Origin: Bidens hawaiensis
Taxonomy: Eukaryota > Streptophyta > Magnoliopsida > Asterales > Asteraceae
Length of the DNA stretch: 64,000 bases
NCBI GenBank assembly: GCA_021521415.1
Contig: JAIQDT010007597.1
Coordinates: forward strand, 1 to 64,000
Reading direction: 5' to 3'
The translations under genes were made by a program, and so were the position numbers. Each line of letters opens with the position of its first letter. The first letter of the stretch is position 1. Below, piece by piece: positions 51,934 to 62,882 of this stretch. The notes under the pieces were generated by a model. It did not search any database, was not told the origin of the DNA, and saw nothing but the letters and a program-made list of their open reading frames with translations.

Positions 51934-52811
51934 TCTTAATTGCTTTTTTTTCTTTTCTTTGTTATATGTTTCTTTTATTTTATCGAGGTATCGAGTATAA
52001 CATCGACTTAGGGTTTTAAGCCTTTTACAATATTTTATTATTATTTAATTCTGGCATTATGCCTACCTTCGTTGGCTTATGAAAACCCTAAATAGTTGAG
52101 CAACACTTCGATGTCTTTATCTTCTTCAACACCTTCTTGATCAACGCTTCACTTCGGCATTCAAAACAATGAACACCAACACTTCATCACTCGTCGACAC
52201 GCTTTACGAGGTGAGTCATAGGGACGTTAAGATGGAAACACCTTCTTGATTGAAAACGTCGGTGGAACGTGGCACGTGCTTCGAGGAAATGACACGGAAA
52301 TCGAGGAATCGAGCACGGGTTTCGAGGTGGATCGATGGTATGATTGTCGGGACTTAGAGAGATGTTAAAAAAAGAGAGAAGATCAGATTTTGGTGTGTGG
52401 AATAGATGAACCCGACCTTGCTATTTATACACAAAACCAGGAGGGGCATCGCGATACGCGATGGCCTTTGCTTGGTTCGTCGCGTATCGCGACGTAGGTC
52501 GCGCTAATCACCATATATGTTTGCCACGTGGTGCCACATGGCAGATGGTGTGCCACTTGTTGACACAAGGCAGACGATGTGCCACGTGTCGGGACACGCG
52601 TCAGATGGTGTGCCACGTGGCACGTCACGTGCCTTGTTGTCAGACAACCCATCGCGATACGCGATGGGTTTCTCTTCTATACCATTGCATATCGCGATGG
52701 GTCTGGAAGTCAGAAATTTTATTTTTAAACCTAAGGTTTGGATTTTGACAGTTTTGGTCCTTTGACTTTAGAATCTTGACATTTTTAACTCATATTTTTC
52801 CTAATGTTACA
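50816..52811 (-). repeat. 3' LTR of the chromovirus-like element
   Basis: It begins TTTCACACCCCC (degenerate) and ends TAATGTTACA on the plus strand. It contains a CA/TA microsatellite at about 51890-51935, the TATA box at 52422-52429 (minus strand), CG palindromes at 52447-52500 and 52648-52700, and CACGTG boxes at 52525-52640. Confidence 0.88.
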
Positions 52812-52825
52812 TCCTCTCCACTTTG
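52812..52825 (-). other. Polypurine tract of the chromovirus-like element
   Basis: Plus strand TCCTCTCCACTTTG; on the minus strand CAAAGTGGAGAGGA runs directly into the LTR start TGTAACATT. Confidence 0.75.
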
Positions 52826-53310
52826 AAATAAATCTCTTCTTCGAGATTGTCTCTTTTGAACAAGTGGGGGTTTTTTCTTCTTCATCTCATATTCGAGTTC
52901 CCATGTATACTCAGGCCCTCTTCAGGAGTCCCATTTTACTTTCACGATTTTCAATGTTCGTCTTTTCAATTTCTTTGTTTTCAAATCTTCTATTTGAATT
53001 GGTTTTTCGATGAATTTTAGATTCTCGTTTATTTATTCATCTTTTAAAGTCATCGATAGAGATTCGTCGGCTAAACATTTTCACAGATTTGAAACATGGA
53101 ATACGTCGTGTATCCCTTGCATTTCCTCGGGTAGTCTCAAGCGATATGCAACGGTACCAATTCGTTCGAGTACCTCGAAAGGTCCAACGAATCAAGGACT
53201 TAGCTTTCCTTTCTTTCCAAAGCAAACTACGCCTTTCTATGGTGAGACTTTCAAAAGAACTTTGTCACCAATATTGAATTCCAACGGCTTACGACGGACA
53301 TCGGTGTAAC
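52826..53310 (-). pseudogene. Integrase C-terminus and chromodomain-like tail
   Basis: Several minus-strand frames together read the conserved end of chromovirus pol: GDKVLLKVSPWKGV, RFVGPFEVLERIGTVAYRL, GIHDVFHVSNLKKCLADE, then IVKVKWDS and a TWELEYEM-like end. In functional elements this tail contains a chromodomain that guides integration to particular chromatin. Frameshifts near 53250 and 53040 and stops break it. Confidence 0.78.
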
Positions 53311-54290
53311 TCTTTTAGCGATCACGTGCCGTCTTAAGTCGTTTACGAATTTGTAGAATCTTGTCGGTGGCTTCATGGACTGTTTCAGGTCCAGACAATT
53401 GATTGTCTCTTGATTTAGACCAGCACACGGGCGTTCTACACTTTCGACCATATAACACCTCGAATGGTGCGGCTTGAATACTCGTGTGATAGCTATTGTT
53501 ATACGAGAATTCCATAAGGGGTAAGTGGTCATCCCAACTTCCACCTAAATCAATCACATAAGCGCGGAGCATATCTTCCAGCGTTTGGATTGTCCTTTCG
53601 CTTTGCCCATCACTTTGCGGATGATAGGCGGTGCTAAGGTTTAGCTTGGTGCCTAACGCTTGTTGGAAGTTTTTCCAGAAATGACACGTACAACGGCTGT
53701 CTCGATCAGAGATTATAGACAATGGTACTCCATGCAAAGCAACGATTTTGTTCACATAGATACGCGTTAATTTATCCATTAAGTACGATTAATTGATGGG
53801 TATGAAATGTGCGGATTTTGTTAATTGATCCATGATAACCCATATAGCATTATGTTGCCTAGTCGTTTTCAGGAGTTTAGTGATAAAATCCATTGTTATT
53901 AGTTCCCACTTCCATACGGGAAGTTCAGGTTGCTGAAGCAATCCCAAAGGCTTTTGGTGTTCAGCCTTGACTTTCAAACAAGTTAGACATTTCGCAACAT
54001 GCGAAGCAATGTCCTTTTTCATCCCATTCCACCAGTAGTTAGGTTTGAGATTTTGGTACATTTTGTCACTACCGGGGTGCATCATGTATTTGGACTTGTG
54101 AGCTTCATTCAAAATTTTCTCATGCAAATTTCCAACGACTGGTACCCAAATTTGGTTTCCCATTCTAAGTATACCATTGTCACCCTTGACTAGCGAGTCA
54201 ATGGTACCGTTGCGTTTTTCGTCGGAGATTTTGTTTTCATTGATAGCTTGAACTTTAGCGGATTTCATTTGTTCGAAAAGATCTACTTGA
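53311..54290 (-). pseudogene. Integrase of the chromovirus-like element
   Basis: Frame 54712-53789 carries the zinc finger (EAHKSKYMMHPGSDKMYQNL, then CLTCLKVKAEH) and the core start (WELITMDFITKL, first Asp; IWVIMDQLTKSAHFIP). After a TAA at about 53785, frame 53779-53315 continues (ISDRDSRC with the second Asp, [21 protein letters not shown] with the Glu, [13 protein letters not shown]). The D,D,E residues are all recognisable. Confidence 0.87.
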
Positions 54291-54712
54291 AGTTCTAGCC
54301 TTAATGCTCGGACTCTTTTTGGTTTTTCATGCTCCTTACGACTTAAGGCATCGGCCACAACGTTGGCTTTGCCTTCATGATATATGATCTCGCAGTCGTA
54401 GTTGTTGAGAGTTTCCATCCATCGTCGTTGACGCATGTTAAGCTCTTTTTGTTCAAAGATGTGTTTCAAACTCTTGTGATCGGTGTACACGATAAATCTT
54501 ACTCCAAAGAGATAGTGCCTCCATATCTTTAATGCAAAGATTATGGCACCTAACTCTAGATCGTGAGTTGTGTAGTTATTTTCGTGAACTTTGAGTTGAC
54601 GAGAGGCATAAGCGATTACTTTCTTTCGTTGCATTAGTACGCATCCTAAACCGGAATGGGATGCTTCACTAAACACAACAAAATCCTCAGTACCTTCTGT
54701 CAAGGACAACAT
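54291..54712 (-). pseudogene. RNase H of the chromovirus-like element
   Basis: FVVFSEASHSGLGCVLMQ, VIAYASRQLKVHENNYTTHDLE, IVYTDHKSLKHIFEQKELN and ANVVADALSRKE show a gypsy RNase H. The first catalytic Asp of the usual DAS box is Glu here (SEAS). The frame joins integrase directly downstream. Confidence 0.86.
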
Positions 54713-55760
54713 AGGTGCTTGAGTAAGCTTTTGTTTGAGTATATTGAGCGCCTCTTGTTGTTTAGTTCCCCATTCATATTTGACGTTTTTACGAGTTAGA
54801 GAAGTTAGGGGAACGGCTATACAAGAAAAGTTTTCAACGAATCTTCAATAATAGCCGGCCAAACCCAAAAAACTCCGGATCTCGGTTGGCGACTTTGGAA
54901 TTTCCCACTTTGAGATAGCTTCGATTTTAGCGGGGTCGAATACCATTAACATTGATGATGAGACCAAGAAATTGCACCTCGTGCAACCAGAACTCGCATT
55001 TTGAGAACTTGGCATACAACTTCTCGGTTCTAAGTATTTCAAACAAGGTTAGGAGGTGGTTTTTATGAACGTCCTTAGACTTAGAACAAATAAGTATGTC
55101 GTCGATGAATACAATAACAAATTTATCTCAGTAAGGCTTACGGATTCGATTCATCATATCCATAAACGCGGCTGGCACATTAGTAAGTCCAAATGGCATA
55201 ACGGTGAACTCATAATGGCCATACCTCGTTCGGAATGAGGTTTTCGGAATATCCTCAGATTGGACTTTGAGTTGATGGTAACCAGAACGAAGATCAATTT
55301 TAGAAAAGAAGCTTGCGCCTTGGAGTTGGTCAAATAGATCATAGATTCGAGGGAGTGGATAACGGTTCTTGATTGTGACTTTGTTCAATGCTCGATAATC
55401 GATACACATCCTCATATATCCATCCTTCTTCTTGACGAATAAAATTGGCGCACCTCACGGTGAATAACTCAGTCGAATAAAACCCTTCTCAACCAGTTCG
55501 TCGAGTTGCTTATTTAATTCTTTCATTTCGGTTGGAGCTAGACGATATGGAGCATTGGAAATTGGAGCAGTACCGTCAATAAGATCGATCTTAAACTCTA
55601 CTTCACGATCGGGAGGGATTCCACGAAGTTCGTCGAGAAAAACATCAGCAAAGTCAGAGACAATAGGTACGTCCTTTATCTCCTTTAGTTTGGATTCTTC
55701 AGTGACGTAAGCCATGAATGCTAAGCATCCTTGATTCAAACATTTGTTAGCCCTAATCAT
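54713..55760 (-). pseudogene. Reverse transcriptase of the chromovirus-like element
   Basis: Frame 55760-55455 holds the end of the protease/RT linker (PIVSDFADVFLDELRGIPP, YRLAPTEMKELNKQLDEL). Frame 55415-55128 has [52 protein letters not shown]. The catalytic region (FIDDI type) and EFLG-like part follow in frames near 55120-54845 ([16 protein letters not shown]). At least three frameshifts and stops occur. Confidence 0.86.
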
Positions 55761-55810
55761 TGAAATATGCTAACTTGGCTAGCGTCTTTGTCCCCTTCAA
55801 TTTGAATGGT

Positions 55811-56460
55811 TCATTTTTCAGGGGCTTGAAGTTCGACGGTTTTGCTATTGCAAATGATACGAGCATGGTTGTCGGATAACCAATCCATACCAAGTACAAT
55901 GTCAAAACCATCAAGAGTCATTGGAAATAATTGAATGGGTAGAATGTAACCAGCTAAAATAATTTTTGCGTTTTCAAAGGCTTCGGAGATTTTGACGATT
56001 TCGCTTAGATTTTTATTTAGTTTTGTTAAAGGTTCGTTTAATAGACTAAAAAAGCTATAATCTATAAAACTTAAATTGGCACCTGAATCAAACAAAACTC
56101 TAGCATATGTGTCATTGACTAGAAACGTACTAGTGATGGTTTCCGGCATGTCAGCAGCCTTTTTAGTATCGAGAACAAAGACTCTTGCATTACCCTTTTT
56201 GACTTGACCGCTTCCACCCGCACCACTAGTCGCAGGTTTATTTTTAGGGCACTCGAAGCTAGGGTGTTCCATTTCATTGCAGTTGTAGCAGGTCATCTTT
56301 TTCTTCCAACAGTCGGCCGTTGCGTGGCCAGATCTATTACATGATTCACAGACCGTCGTAGTGGAAGACGGAGCGAAGTTGCATCGACCTTTGTGATACC
56401 TTTTGCACGTTTTACATGGCGTGGTATTAGAATTGAATCTATTTTGGTGTTGGTTTACAC
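55811..56460 (-). pseudogene. Zinc knuckles and protease of the chromovirus-like element
   Basis: From 56460 the minus strand reads the end of Gag with cysteine motifs (CKTCKRYHKGRC, CESCNRSGHATADC, CYNCNEMEHPSFEC). Frame 56296-55811 continues with the protease: ARVLFDSGANLSFIDYSF, with the catalytic DSG intact, and FDIVLGMDWLSDNHA. Three knuckle-like units before protease are typical of chromoviruses. Confidence 0.85.
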
Positions 56461-57060
56461 CTTAGCCCTTGAATCGAGCGCTTCCTCTGGTTCTCCTCTG
56501 GTCGTTGGTCGACAAGACCCTCTTTTCCTCCTCCTTATTGCATATCATGCCGCCCATTAAATAACCAGCTAACTCCATCGCGGAGTCGGCAGTTTGCGGC
56601 AAGTGTGACCTCAGCATGTCGCGGATTTCCTGCGGCAATCCCCATATATAACGTGTGACTTTGCTGGATTCAGGGTTAACCAGCTGGGGAACGAGTCGGC
56701 AATACTCGTGAAATTTGGTATTATATTCACAGAGGTTTGTTCCTATGACCTTGTGATTAAGGAATTTGGTTTGGATTTGATCGGTCTCGTGCATAGGACA
56801 AAACTTTTCCATCAGCATCTCCTTGAATTCATTCCATGAAAGATTATATAACACTTGCTCAATATCATTGTGTTCCACCACACTAACGCTTCGCCCTTGA
56901 ACATATGGGCAGAATATTGAATTTTCTCTTGATCGGAGCATTTGCTTATAATTACTATTGATTCCATCTCTTCCAGCCACCTTACAGTCGTAATGGCTCC
57001 CTTATCGCCATGAAACTCCTTGGGTCCAAAGTATTTGAAGTCTTTAAACAAACAACCGCT
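56461..57060 (-). pseudogene. gag capsid region of the chromovirus-like element
   Basis: Frame 57051-56812 carries FKYFGPKEFHGDKGAITTVRW and AHMFKGEALVWWNT; frame 56980-56462 carries NEFKEMLMEKFCPMHETDQI, EYNTKFHEYCRLVPQLVNPE and RYIWGLPQEIRDMLRSH. These are the retrotransposon gag core motifs. A shift near 56850 separates the two frames. Confidence 0.86.
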
Positions 57061-58287
57061 TATCTTTAGCTTTTTAAAGTCTTGTCTAACTCCACCATCG
57101 ACATTCGACTCATGAACACTCTCTTCAATATGGGATGGCTTAAGTCGAGATTTAACAGATTTACAGGAGATTTCAACAGAATGAGAATGTTTTGAGTGCC
57201 CAGATTGAGATCTAGCTTCGGATTCATTCCTAACTGCTTCTTAATCATTCGTTGAATTTGGTTAATGTATTTTTTGGGAATGTTTTTTTCTTGTTCATTT
57301 TCAGGGTTTTTCCCTTTTTCCTTTCTTTTCTCGGCTTCCTTTCGGGAAGCTTCATTGTTATTACTTTATTGCAACATTCTTTTTCTTTTCAACTTTTCTT
57401 TTAGCTGAAATTTTAACAATATTCTTTTCTTAAAACACACATTTTATTTATTTCACAATATATATATATATATATATATATATCATAACATGATATATAT
57501 TTATCTATACAACATTCATATATATATATATATATATATATATTTATCATTTACGTGATATATATATTTTCCTATCGTTATTTATTGTCACAAGTACTAT
57601 TACACATAACAACAAAGTTTACAATAACACATAAAACTTCCAGAACACATCTCTCGTCTTCAATCTTTCATAAACTTCCTCACCACCTTGGTCAGTTTGT
57701 TACATTTCCGAAGAAGCTTGTCTCCTATATTCTTCTTCTTCTTCTTCTCATCCACCGATAACTTTTTCCTAAGGTCATCAGTCTCATGCAAGGCTCGGTC
57801 CAGGTGCTCTTCTTGAGATTGCGGGATCTCATTGGGGTACCCGTACCTTGGAGGTGGGTCGCTGAACCTATCATCACTATGTCATAATGGTCTTTGGATC
57901 TGTATACGCTCTTCTTTCGTCGGGATCGTGCCTTGGTAGGGTGGAAAACTTGATGATGCTTTATTCTTGAGTTCCTCGAATACTGCATATAAGGATCGAC
58001 AGAGCCATAACTTGGATCCTGGGGAAAGAACGGTTCCTCCACTGGTGTCAATACTTCATTAGGGTTCTCAGGATACTCCTCCTCAGGGTCCTCTTTGGAT
58101 TTTCTTTCGGATCTTCTTCTTCCTCAGGTTCTTCTTCCTCCATTAGTTGAGCAGTCTCCATCACTATCGAGGGCATACAGAAACTTTCATACGACATCAT
58201 GACTCTCATCTAGGGCTTGCGGGATGGTCCTTCATTGTTGAGGCGAGAATCAACAGAATCGTAGACAGATGTTCCGGTGTGCTACCT
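57061..58287 (-). other. Broken N-terminal gag region / linker with AT microsatellites
   Basis: No clear domain. It includes AT repeats at about 57461-57482 and 57518-57542, a CTTCTTCTT run near 57730, and Glu/Lys-rich degenerate frames. A minus-strand frame 58051-57725 (PVEEPFFPQDPSYGSVDPYM) suggests a variable Gag N-terminus. Confidence 0.5.
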
Positions 58288-58749
58288 TCATTGGTCCGAA
58301 TGGCATTGCATCCAATCTAACGAATCGGACAAACGTTCCTCCTTGAGTTGTTTGTTTGCGAGGAATGCATATGATGGGTGAGGATTTGGTGGTACATATG
58401 TAGGAACTTCGGATGGGTAGTATGGTGGTATTTCTGATGGTTGATACGTTGGAATTGCTGAGTGATGATATGTTGGAACTTTGGTTGGGTGGTACATGGG
58501 TATGCTTGACGGGTGGTAGCTTGAGTGCCTTGGAGGATCATTTCTTGGAATGGGTGGACTATCGGGTAAATTGAGTGGACAATTCTTGGTTCCAGGGAAG
58601 TATATCGGCCTGGGTCGCTCAATGTATTGATCTCGGTTAAATAAAGCCTCATAATAGTCTTCACTAATGTTATCTTTGGTTAGAGGTTCGACAATTCCAA
58701 CCTTCTTTGCTTCAAGTACATAGCTATCCATTATCTTCTTGAACGACAT
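58288..58749 (-). pseudogene. Proline-rich repeat ORF at the 5' end of the internal region
   Basis: A 153-codon frame starts MSFKKIMDSYVLEAKK and holds about six 8-residue repeats of the type YHPSSIPM, YHPTKVPT, YHHSAIPT, YQPSEIPP, YYPSEVPT. It lies 170 bp inside the 5' LTR edge, so it may be the N-terminus of Gag or a separate leader protein. The repeats are 24 bp at the DNA level. I do not recognise a family. Confidence 0.55.
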
Positions 58750-58903
58750 CTAAGTAGTTGGGTTGTTTAGAGTGAGGAGGGAAAAGAAAATGTTAGCAGC
58801 CTATCTAATCCCTATTTCAAATAAAACAAATAATAAAATAATCTCCTATACTTGGATCGAAGCTTAGGTATAATCTTGTAATACCGAATTCGCTAAGATC
58901 GAT

Positions 58904-58916
58904 GGCTTTGATACCA
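58904..58916 (-). other. Primer-binding site of the chromovirus-like element
   Basis: Minus strand TGGTATCAAAGCC, three bases from the 5' LTR, one base different from the common initiator tRNA-Met site TGGTATCAGAGCC. Confidence 0.78.
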
Positions 58917-58919
58917 ACC

Positions 58920-60930
58920 TGCCACACCCCCATCTAAGGCCTGGGCGTATGACTAATAGTTGGTACCACATTTGTAAATAAATCAGAGTTACGTGTTTAA
59001 GCGGAAGTTTTTTTGAAACATGTGGATTTAAAATATAATATTTACATTATACAAAAGACGGGACCAATGTTTCCGTTTAAGATTACTTATTTTAATTTAC
59101 GAAACCACCATTCAATAATATTCAAGTTTAACAAAAATATCCGAGCCATCAGATATCTTGAGCAACTTCGTTCTTCAAGTCCTAATCTTGGTTACCTGCA
59201 AAATGTTAAGAAAATACGCCAGTAACGAATGCTGGTGAATATGCTGACGCTAAAAATATTTTCTTTTACTTTATTACCCCTTGAGACTATGTCTGCCTCA
59301 GCCCATCGTGGCTTAGGAATAACAAAGTTAAAACCACATAATTATAAAGTCGAGTCTCTACACTAAATACCTCAGCAAACACCGCAACGTTCGACTTAAT
59401 TAAGTATCTGTATGTATACACATGGTCGTGCTCCCCGCAGGAAAGCGTACTACGACTAGGTGTGGTGCGTTGTGCCCACCGCGTGTACCACGTATGTAAG
59501 GATCCAGACAAACGTATACTACAGCCTAAGGGCTAGGCTTATACTCTTATTTATAACAGTTTTAGAGACACATAGTCCCGTGTAGATCATTTTCATATAA
59601 TTCATTTGACCCGTTTTAAAACAAGTTTGTAAAGTTTGAGGGCGTATTCACCTTTTCGATTTGGATCGGCTTCAAACACCGTCCGAGGGTCTTTCCCGTT
59701 GCTATCTCGCACCTATAGTACGAGTATAACGTTTTGTTAGTCAGATATACAATCCGGCTTAAGACCTTTAGTCTTTTATAATCTTTACCTCGATTATTTT
59801 ACTTTAAAACCCTTAGTTAAAAAGTATTCTTTTCTTTTATAAATTAAAAGTCTTTCTTTTAATTTATATTATAAACCTTTAGTTTATTTATAAACCCTAC
59901 GTTTCTTCTTCTCCTCTAAGAAATGTATTCTTTTCTTTTCTCTATTATTTATGAATAGTTATTTATTCCTTAAATAATATTTATAACAAAGAATTACACA
60001 TATATATATATAATCACACACACAGATATATATATATATATATATTCTTAATTGCTTTCTTTTCTTTTCTTTGTTATATGTTTCTTTTATTTTATCGAGG
60101 TATGGAGTATAACCTCGACTTAGGGTATTAAGGCTTTTATAATATTTTATTATTATTTAATTCTGGAATTAAGTCTACCTTCGTTGGCTTATGAATACCC
60201 TAAATACTTGAGCAGCACTTCGACGTCTTTGTCTCCTTCAACACCTTCTCGATCAATGCTTCACTTCGTCATTTAAAACGATGAACACCAATTCTTCATC
60301 ACTCACTGGCATGCTTTACGAGGAGATTCGTCGGGAAGTTAAGATGGAACACCTTCTTGATTGGAAACGTCGGTTGAATGTGGCACATACTTCGAGGAAA
60401 CGACACGGATGTCGAGGAATCGAGCACGGGTTTCGAGGTGGATTGGTGATATGATTGTCGGGACCTAGAGAGATGTTATAGAGAGAGAGAGAAGATCAGA
60501 TTTTGGTGTGTGGAATGGATGAACCCGACCTTGCTATTTATAGACAAAACCAGGAGGGGCATCGCGATACGCGATGGCCTTTGCTTGGCTCGTCGCGTAT
60601 CGCGACGTAGGTCGCGCCAGTCACCATATAGGTCTGCCACACGGTGCCACGTGGCAGACATTGTGCAACGTGTTGACACGTGGTGGACAATGTGCCACGT
60701 GTCGGGACACGCGTCAGATGGTGTGCCACGTGCCACGTGGCACGCCACGTGCCTTGTTGTCAGACAACCCATCGCGATACGCGATGGGTTTCTTGTCTGA
60801 TCCATCGCGTATCGGATGGGTCAGGAAATCGGAAATTTCATTTTTAACCCTAAGGTTTGGATTTTGACAGTTTTGGTCCTTTGACTTTAGAATCTTGACA
60901 TTTTTAACTCATATTTTTCATAATGTTACA
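58920..60930 (-). repeat. 5' LTR of the chromovirus-like element
   Basis: 2011 bp, TGCCACACCCCC to TAATGTTACA on the plus strand. It holds the better preserved promoter: TATA at 60535-60542, CG palindromes at about 60559-60610 and 60770-60815, CACGTG boxes at 60640-60760. A GA run (60480-60492) lies just downstream of the expected start. Confidence 0.9.
60535..60815 (-). promoter_or_regulatory. LTR promoter: TATA, CG palindromes and CACGTG cluster
   Basis: On the minus strand, TATAAATA (60535-60542) is preceded upstream by the palindromic CATCGCGATACGCGATGG (about 60559-60576) and GTCGCGTATCGCGAC (about 60592-60606). A stretch with five to six CACGTG or GCCACGTG boxes (60645-60755) follows, and then another CATCGCGATACGCGATGG (about 60771-60788). 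CACGTG is the plant G-box, bound by bZIP and bHLH factors in light, ABA and stress responses. Function here is inferred from spacing. Confidence 0.6.
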
Positions 60931-60935
60931 TTAAT

Positions 60936-62129
60936 TATATGGGCCGTCTCACAATGGGTCTGGTAATACGGGTTTCCGATATGAAACTACATACACGCCC
61001 CCTTGACTCATTATATCCGCCTAAACGACCCCATTTTCAACTTCCCTTTTTGAAAAAAAAATTTATTAGGAAAACCATCGAAAAGATGAAAAAACAACCA
61101 TGAGCAGAAAACTTATAACTTGGTATTGATGACAATAATTAATAATTAACAACTTTGGTTCCGAACACTCTTAGATGTACTATCGGGCTAAAAATTTCAA
61201 TTACCCCCCCCCCCCCAACATCCACACACTTGAGGTTGACATTGTCCTCAATGTTAAAAATATAAATTGTTAAAACAACATTTGGAGGACGGGGGTGAAA
61301 TTGACTATGCAACATTTTATAACCCAGGCTATAATGTGACTGTTCTGACACTAAAAATCTACAATTACACTTCTAAAATTCAAACTAAAATAACAAAAAA
61401 ATTATGAAACTGAAATACATGAATGATAATGCAATGCTCAACGTGGCTCGTAACGTGGACCCTCGTGTCCCCCAACTACTATAACCGAATCTGCAAAATC
61501 TTGAGACATGTAGAAGCAAGTTTCTCACAAGTGTAAGACATAAGTCTTTTAAGAATTTTGCAAAAGTGATTTTTAATTAATTTTATAGGACGATTAGCAA
61601 GCTAATTATTAAGTTTCATAACATTTAAACAAGTTAAAATGTTAAAAGAACTAACTCCCTTTCGTAGGAATCACGATTGCATTTAGCGTATGCAATAAGC
61701 CCTTTAACACCCCCCACCCCCAGCGTACCCCCAGGGGACAAGTGAGGTCTCGTGAGAGTTTATAGTGATCAACACCCACAAAGTTCCAAATACAACAAAA
61801 TATACAAACAATCAAACACAACATACATTAACAAAATATATATATATATATACATTTGTTACCCAATCGGTTACCCATAAAAAATTTCCCAGTATTATAT
61901 TATTTAACTACATATAGTGATGATAAAAACAAATTAAAGGGAAAATAAAACCAAAAACCGTAACCGATAGTCTGCTGCACCATCAAACCTACTACTCCAT
62001 CGGAGCATCACCAGCCTATGCTGCATCACCACAACTCCCTCAGTCCGACCGTCAACCTGCGGATCAGGAATCCGAAGTGCCACAGGAACCGTTACCTGCA
62101 GATGAGTAAATAAATCACTAAACTAATCA
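60936..62129. other. Old retroelement DNA, non-coding
   Basis: No domain in any frame. A poly-C tract at 61205-61218 beside CACTTGAGGTTGACATTGTCC (minus strand GGACAATGTCAACCTCAAGTG and a G-run) resembles the sequence found after pol in some Athila-type elements. Further C-rich runs occur at about 61710-61735, and a (TA)n run at about 61838-61850. Identity uncertain. Confidence 0.4.
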
Positions 62130-62546
62130 TCATACCGGACAAAGTGGGACCGTGTCTCCTCCTGTCTCGTAATGACTGCTGTGGTTGTGGCCTGAGTAGA
62201 AACTGTTGTTGTGGCGCATCATGCGCGGAACCAGAACCTGCTGCATGTGTGTAGGCACTCCCATCTGTAACGCAGTGGAAACACTTATCCCCAGAGGTGG
62301 TGGAGCCTGTGGACCCTGTCTGACCGAAACTAACGATGGAGGATCATGTAGGTTGCAGATCTCGGCCCTCCGAGCATCCTCCATCGTATACGTCTCGGTA
62401 GCAGGCCCAGGGGTAAAGTAATCAACCGGATATCGAGCAAACACCCCCAAACGCTCCGCCAGATGTGTAATGTAAAGACCCAACACTAACCATCTTGATT
62501 CACCCTCTAAACGACGACCTCGGGAAAATGAAATAAGCGATAACAT
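62130..62546 (-). pseudogene. Retroelement ORF fragment, perhaps Athila-like
   Basis: A 138-codon minus-strand frame: GRRLEGESRWLVLGLYITHL, AERLGVFARYPVDYFTPGP, AEICNLHDPPSLVSVRQGP, then a Gln/Met-rich end. It lies next to the GGACAATGTC...G-run stretch, and together they suggest the rear part of an Athila-type element's additional ORF. The family call is from memory and weak. Its upstream part is cut off near 62546, where plus-strand chromovirus sequence begins. Confidence 0.35.
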
Positions 62547-62559
62547 CTCAATATCGGAA

Positions 62560-62807
62560 TTACGTGAAGAGCTTAAAGGAATTCATCCTACTTTTCACGT
62601 CTTGCATGTCAGAAAGTGTTTGGCGGACAAGGAGGCGCATGTACCTCTCGATGACATTGAATTAGATATGAAATTGAATTACATTAAGCAGCCTGTTGCC
62701 ATCATTGACCGTATGTTGAAGCACCAGAGGAATAAGGTGGTTAGGCAGGTGAAGGTGCAGTGGAGGCACCGCAGAGGTTCCGAGGATACTTTGGAATCGG
62801 AGGACTA
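62560..62807 (+). pseudogene. Chromovirus integrase tail / chromodomain end (fragment)
   Basis: A plus-strand frame reads LKGIHPTFHVLHVRKCLADKE, VPLDDIELDMKLNYIKQPV, VKVQWRHRRGSEDTLESED and stops at TAG 62806-62808. This is the conserved end of Tekay-like chromovirus pol, where relatives continue with a DEM-LFP type end (here LRLYPNLFPNQ is still readable after the stop). Everything upstream of about 62560 is missing, so the element is 5' truncated. Confidence 0.78.
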
Positions 62808-62869
62808 GATGCTGAGACTCTACCCGAACTTGTTTCCGAATCAGCAGGATTCGGGGATGAATCCCAATT

Positions 62870-62882
62870 TAAGGGGTAGACT
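62870..62882 (+). other. Polypurine tract of the truncated chromovirus
   Basis: TAAGGGGTAGAC precedes the LTR start at 62883, in the right place after the pol end. Confidence 0.65.

Larger units (their letters stand above)
50816..60930 (-). mobile_element. Chromovirus-like Ty3/gypsy element, minus strand
   Basis: LTRs 50816-52811 and 58920-60930 are about 2 kb and share most of their length. Flanks are TTAAG (50811-50815) and TTAAT (60931-60935), a one-base mismatch, and the left LTR has TT where the right has TG at its terminus. The minus-strand order is 5' LTR, tRNA-Met type primer site, Pro-rich 5' frame, gag, protease, reverse transcriptase, RNase H, integrase with a chromodomain-like tail, polypurine tract, 3' LTR. 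Reverse transcriptase before integrase is diagnostic of Ty3/gypsy. The lineage is probably Tekay (Del) like. LTR divergence is several percent, so it is fairly old; all frames are broken. Confidence 0.88.

Noticed and set aside
52425..52765. Cys/His-rich short frames in the LTR (also 60476-60867)
   Set aside because: They are produced by the CACGTG and TCGCG repeats of the LTR promoter, occur in several frames at once, and match no family.
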